A DNA stretch of 64,000 nt from CAVQGZ01 sp942491665 (GTDB taxonomy: Bacteria; Actinomycetota; Actinomycetes; Jiangellales; Jiangellaceae): positions 558,001 through 622,000 of the forward strand of contig CALOBR010000001.1 of NCBI GenBank assembly GCA_942491665.1, given 5' to 3'. How positions within the stretch are numbered: the first letter of the stretch is position 1; every line of letters starts with the position of its first letter. The notes below the pieces were generated by a model. That model searched no databases. It was given only the letters and a program-made list of their open reading frames with translations, and had not been told where the DNA came from. Positions 60,578-64,000 of the stretch are shown one piece after another. The position numbers were made by a program, and so were the translations under genes.

Positions 60578-62772
60578 CGTGCCCGCTCCGCAACATCGCC
60601 GACAGCGCCCTGATCGACGTTGATATCACGCCTCCCCGACAGCGCCGGCAGGCGCACGACGATGCGCCCGCCACCCTCGGGCGGGTTCTGCGCGTGCACC
60701 AGGCCGCCGTGCTCGGCAACGATGCGTTTGACGATCGCCAGACCAAGCCCGGTGCCCTTGGTCTTGCTGGTCACATAGGGCTCGAACACCTGTCCGATCA
60801 GGTCGGGGTCGAAACCCGGGCCGTTGTCGCTCACCGCAATCTCCACGAAACCATTCCCCTCCTCTTCGCCAACACAACTGCTGACGACTACACGGCCGCT
60901 TGAACCGCTGGCCTCCAACGCATTCTTGATCAGGTTATGGAACACCTGACGCAGACGCACCGGGTCAGCCTCGATCATCAGTCCGGGTGAATCCAGCTGT
61001 GTTGTCACATGCTGGCTGCCGCCCTCGTACAGGCCCAATACCTCGCTGAGCAGCGCATCGACCTGCACCGGCTCGACCTGCAGCTTGGTCGGTTTGGCGT
61101 AGTCGGAAAAATCGTTGACCATCGCCTTCATCGCCTCGACCTGCTGCACGATCGTGTGCGTCGCACGATCGAGCACCTTGGAGTCGTCGGCCGGCAGCTT
61201 GCCGAGGTATTTGTGGCGCAGGCGTTCAGCCGACAGCTGGATCGGGGTCAGCGGGTTCTTGATCTCGTGCGCGAGGCGCCGGGCCACTTCGCCCCAGGCG
61301 GCGTCGCGCTGTGCCTTGACCAGCTCTGTGATGTCATCGAATACCAGCACGTGCCCGGCCGTTTCGCCCGAGACGATATCCAGCGGCGCATGCCGACACA
61401 AGAGCACCTGGCGACCCGTGCCGCGATACAGGGTGATCTCGGCACGCCCCTCACGCATGCCCCGGCGCAGGCCCTCGCTGATCCGATCGACGAATGGCTT
61501 GAGCGCCTCGTTGCGTTCACTGAGCACCTGCAAGGGCTGGCCTTCCAGCCCGCTGACCGACAGGCCGAAGATCTGGTCGGCGGCACGGTTGGCGGTCTGG
61601 ATGCGACCTTCGGTATCGAGCGCCATGACGCCGGACGACAGCCCGGCAAGCACGGTCTCAAGATAATTGTGCTGGGCGAGCAGCTCACGGCGGCTGTCTT
61701 CGAGCGCGTTGCGCGCCCGCGCGATCCGTCGCGTCATCGCATTGAACGACGACACCAGGAAGCCCAGCTCGTCCTCGACCCTGGGTGGCGGCAGCTGCTT
61801 GTCGTAATCCCCCTCGGCGACGGCACGCGTCGCCTCGGCGATATCACTGATCGGCTGCACCAGGCGGCGGGCAGTGAACACCGCCCCCCAGGCCGCGGCA
61901 AACAGGCCCAGCAACAGCACCAGCGACAGGCTCAGCGCAAAGGTGAACTTGATCTGCGAGCGCATGTAGGCGCGCGTGCGATAGGTCTCGTAGGCATTCT
62001 GCACGCTCTGACTCAGGTCGCTGAGCGACTCGGGCACCGGGTACATGGCCTGCAGCACGATGCCGCGCTCCTGGCGGTCGAGCACCAGGCAGCGCACCAG
62101 CAGATCGTCCGTCCGGACCGGCTGGCGACACCGACATAGTTCTGGCCGCCCACCACTTGCTGCACCATGCCGCTGTCCGGTGGCGTCGGCAGCAGTATCT
62201 CCGGGTTTGTCGTGACTCAGGGCCAGCACCTTGCCCTGCACACTGAACAGGGTCATCTCGATGGCGCCGGCCGTTTTGCGCAGCTCGTTGATATTCAGTG
62301 CGATCGCGGTCTGTGACGTATCCTCGATCGCCGCGAGCAGATTCTCGGTCAGCTTCAGGCGTTCGCGCTTGTGCAGGTCCAGCGAGAGCTTGCTCAGATC
62401 GAGCGCATCTTCCATCGCACTGTCGACCTGCAGGTCGAACCAGCTGTCGATGCCGCTGGACAGAAAGCGGATCGAGTAGAAATAAACCACGCTGACCGGG
62501 ACGAAAGACAGCACCAGAAAGAGCACCGTCAGGCGCGCACTGAGTCGCGAACCGGCCACACGGCGCCGGTAATCGCGCAACAGCTGCCACAGGTTCCAGC
62601 CGACCAGCGCGAACAGCAGCAGCAGACCGATGACACTGAACAACAGCAGCGGCATGAACCACTGGCCGAGGTCTTCGGAGCGCTGCACCGCGGCACTGAT
62701 CATGTGCAGTGCGGCCAGCAGCAACACTACCAACATACCCGCTGCGAGCATGTCGAAGCGCCGGCTGTTCAT
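60574..62772 (-). CDS. ntrY: NtrY-type membrane sensor histidine kinase, one compensated frameshift
   Basis: About 732 residues from ATG 62772 (MNSRRFDMLAAGMLVVLLLA), which overlaps the upstream DUF4390 stop. N-terminal membrane helices and an extracytoplasmic loop, a further helix (FALSLSLVLLLGLFAAAWGA), HAMP (RRLVQPISDIAEATRAVAEG), PAS (GVMALDTEGRIQTANRAADQ), HisKA with ARRLAHEIKNPLTPIQLSAE (phospho-accepting His), and the HATPase domain (HNLIKNALEA, DNGPGFDP, GTGLGLAIVKRIVAEHGG). Between about 62120 and 62200 the frame gives an Arg/Cys-rich patch where the next frame reads QNYVGVA-like sequence, two compensating indels in the sensor loop. Senses redox or nitrogen state in other bacteria. 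Confidence 0.94.
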   Translation of the reverse strand: MNSRRFDMLAAGMLVVLLLAALHMISAAVQRSEDLGQWFMPLLLFSVIGLLLLFALVGWNLWQLLRDYRRRVAGSRLSARLTVLFLVLSFVPVSVVYFYSIRFLSSGIDSWFDLQVDSAMEDALDLSKLSLDLHKRERLKLTENLLAAIEDTSQTAIALNINELRKTAGAIEMTLFSVQGKVLALSHDKPGDTAADATGQRHGAASGGRPELCRCRQPVRTDDLLVRCLVLDRQERGIVLQAMYPVPESLSDLSQSVQNAYETYRTRAYMRSQIKFTFALSLSLVLLLGLFAAAWGAVFTARRLVQPISDIAEATRAVAEGDYDKQLPPPRVEDELGFLVSSFNAMTRRIARARNALEDSRRELLAQHNYLETVLAGLSSGVMALDTEGRIQTANRAADQIFGLSVSGLEGQPLQVLSERNEALKPFVDRISEGLRRGMREGRAEITLYRGTGRQVLLCRHAPLDIVSGETAGHVLVFDDITELVKAQRDAAWGEVARRLAHEIKNPLTPIQLSAERLRHKYLGKLPADDSKVLDRATHTIVQQVEAMKAMVNDFSDYAKPTKLQVEPVQVDALLSEVLGLYEGGSQHVTTQLDSPGLMIEADPVRLRQVFHNLIKNALEASGSSGRVVVSSCVGEEEGNGFVEIAVSDNGPGFDPDLIGQVFEPYVTSKTKGTGLGLAIVKRIVAEHGGLVHAQNPPEGGGRIVVRLPALSGRRDINVDQGAVGDVAERAR

Positions 62773-63329
62773 GGGCGCAGCCGCCACTCCCAGGGCTCAC
62801 TGGCAATCGACCAGTCGCCTTTTATGTAGGCCAGTGGTCGCATCGGCAGGGGCAGGGCCTCGATATCCAGCCGCACGTCGATGCGCACCAGGTACTCGTC
62901 ATCGAGATCCAGGTCGTCGCGTTCGACCACCGGCATCCCGACGATCCTGCCCAGCGTGCGCGAGTGCCGCATCGCGCGTCGCGAACGACATGCTGCTCGT
63001 CGCCCTGCAGGTTGCGCAGTTCATACAGGCCGGACAATGGTCGGTAACGCAACACCGTACGCAGGCGATGCTCGACGACATCGGGCTCCCAGATCCACGC
63101 CTCGGCGCGGCGCATCTGCACGTGGGTCTCGAAGGTCAGCGGCACACCGTTTTCGCAGCGCCTCGTCGACCGTGTCATTGAGCGTGAACTCGATATCGGC
63201 ATCCAGCAGGATGTAATCGTCGTCGTCGAGGGTCAGCGCGATGCGGTCGAAACTGACACCATCGGCAAGCAGACCGGTCGGAACGGCCAACAGGGTCAGG
63301 ATAGCGATGGTGCGCGCGAAAAATGGCAT
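62769..63329 (-). CDS. DUF4390 protein, two frameshifts
   Basis: About 187 codons. Start MPFFARTIAILTLLAVPTGL is a signal peptide. DGVSFDRIALTLDDDDYILL and DADIEFTLNDTVDEALR precede the first frame change (near 63160); GVPLTFETHVQMRRAEAWIW and RTVLRYRPLSGLYELRNLQG follow; after the second (near 62975) comes MPVVERDDLDLDDEYLVRID through to EPWEWRLRP. This is the DUF4390 protein regularly encoded between rsmB and ntrY; it may modulate NtrY in the periplasm. The start is two bases from the rsmB stop and the end overlaps ntrY. Confidence 0.88.
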
Positions 63330-63331
63330 GC

Positions 63332-64000
63332 TCAGTCGGTCGGCGATTTTTCGATCGCCGCGTAGTAAAACCCGTCTATGTCGTCGATACCAGGCAGCAA
63401 CTGTACACCTTTGCCGGCCGCTGTTCCGGGCGCAATCGGCAAATCTGCCACACGCGCATCGGCATGGCGCGCCACGAAGCCGTCGACCTGCTGTGCGTTC
63501 TCGGCCGGCAGCAGCGAACAGGTCACGTACAGCAGACGACCACCCGGCAGCAACAGCGGCCATAGCGCGTCGAGAATCGCGGCCTGGCGTGCGACCAGTC
63601 GCGCGACGTCATCGGCACGCCGCAGCAAGCGGATGTCGGGGTGACGACGCATCACACCGGTGGCCGAGCACGGCGCGTCGACCAGGATGCGGTCGTAGCG
63701 AAGCGCCCCCCAATCGCTGCCTTCGGGTTCGGCGGCGTCGCCGCTGCAAAGCGTTGCACCGAGCCCGGCACGTTCGAGGTTCTCGGCCACCCGGCCAAGA
63801 CGGTCGGCATCGACATCCAGGGCCGTCACGGCAAGCCGATCGGCTGCGCTGCAGGATGTCCAGCGTCTTGCCACCCGGCGCCGCACAGGCATCGAGCACG
63901 CGCTGTCCGGGACGCAGATCCAGGTAGCTCGCCGGCCAGCTGCGCGCCGGCATCCTGCACCGAGACCAGGCCACTGGCGAAGCCCGGCAGCCGCTCGACC
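63332..64000 (-). CDS. rsmB: 16S rRNA m5C967 methyltransferase, C-terminal part
   Basis: RsmB methylates cytosine 967 of 16S rRNA with S-adenosylmethionine. Visible motifs: VLDACAAPGGKTLDI (SAM site, with one frame change near 63840), DVDADRLGRVAENLERAGLG, ILVDAPCSATGVMRRHPDIR with the PCS catalytic Cys region, and LLYVTCSLLPAENAQQVDGF with the second catalytic Cys. The C-terminal GIDDIDGFYYAAIEK is normal. The N-terminal NusB-like domain lies outside the window. A further frame change is near 63935. First gene in view of the rsmB-DUF4390-ntrY-ntrX-ybaK unit. Confidence 0.92.
   Translation of the reverse strand, partial: GRAAAGLRQWPGLGAGCRRAAGRRATWICVPDSACSMPVRRRVARRWTSCSAADRLAVTALDVDADRLGRVAENLERAGLGATLCSGDAAEPEGSDWGALRYDRILVDAPCSATGVMRRHPDIRLLRRADDVARLVARQAAILDALWPLLLPGGRLLYVTCSLLPAENAQQVDGFVARHADARVADLPIAPGTAAGKGVQLLPGIDDIDGFYYAAIEKSPTD

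Noticed and set aside
1..64000. tRNA, rRNA or CRISPR arrays
   Set aside because: No tRNA T-loop with matching acceptor stem, no rRNA-like sequence and no regularly spaced direct repeats were found on either strand by eye.

Overview
The window is about 64 kb of high-GC DNA from a gammaproteobacterium. The assignment rests on gene order: proA-nadD-rsfS-rlmH-maf-rng-yhdP-nit-tldD-pmbA, modABC, moaC-engB beside polA, and rsmB-DUF4390-ntrY-ntrX running toward trkA-trkH are all gammaproteobacterial arrangements. Pyrophosphate-dependent phosphofructokinase close to a proton-pumping pyrophosphatase is typical of sulfur-oxidising and methanotrophic Gammaproteobacteria, so a Chromatiales-like organism is my best inference, not a demonstrated identity.

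Layout. 1-312: fragment of a Ser/Thr kinase (minus strand) butted against 313-4159: two NuoM/MrpD-type antiporter subunits and a NhaR-type LysR regulator. 4785-11515: a four-gene Anbu proteasome-like system (alpha-E protein, circularly permuted ATP-grasp, transglutaminase-DUF2126 fusion, and divergent Anbu peptidase). 11592-26983: DUF1428, proA, two tandem nadD copies (the second broken), rsfS, rlmH, maf, rng, yhdP, nitrilase-like amidase, tldD, pmbA, gloA and a small unknown gene. 27161-30761: an adenylate-kinase-like protein with a histone-H1-like Lys/Ala tail, a small unknown gene, and PPi-dependent PFK. 30815-35999: TonB receptor plus YfiR, then modABC on the opposite strand. 36480-40554: a decayed H+-PPase remnant head-to-head with an intact H+-PPase, then soluble pyrophosphatase. 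40663-43355: BLUF photoreceptor, metallophosphoesterase, moaC, engB. 43624-49217: MscS-like channel and polA, both broken at a 0.8-kb poly-G tract. 49262-51956: a divergent pair of DUF2959 paralogues and a coiled-coil membrane protein. 52238-64000: trkH, trkA, an accessory insertion, HNH nuclease, ybaK, ntrX, ntrY, DUF4390 and the 3' part of rsmB.

Sequence quality is uneven. Single-base indels break many conserved housekeeping genes (rlmH, maf, rng, yhdP, tldD, pmbA, polA, DUF4390, rsmB), while whole blocks (3.2-13.6 kb, 30.8-36.0 kb, 37.9-45.7 kb, 49.3-56.6 kb) are almost clean. The poly-G tract at 45.86-46.64 kb, a homopolymer-rich stretch at 30.68-30.77 kb and the kinase/antiporter junction near 312 look like contig ends or bad joins. 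Breaks in essential genes should be read as probable sequence errors, not biology.

How the genes work together. The PPi theme is the clearest: Pfp uses or makes PPi in glycolysis/gluconeogenesis, the membrane pyrophosphatase turns PPi into a proton gradient, and soluble Ppa removes it. The Anbu cluster looks like a peptide or protein modification-and-processing pathway of unknown substrate. TldD/PmbA form a peptide-processing metalloprotease. ModABC and MoaC serve molybdenum uptake and cofactor synthesis. TrkAH and the MrpD-like proteins concern K+ and Na+/H+ balance. A dispersed intergenic repeat family with about 20-bp inverted ends occurs at least three times (near 4.2, 53.7 and 57.6 kb).
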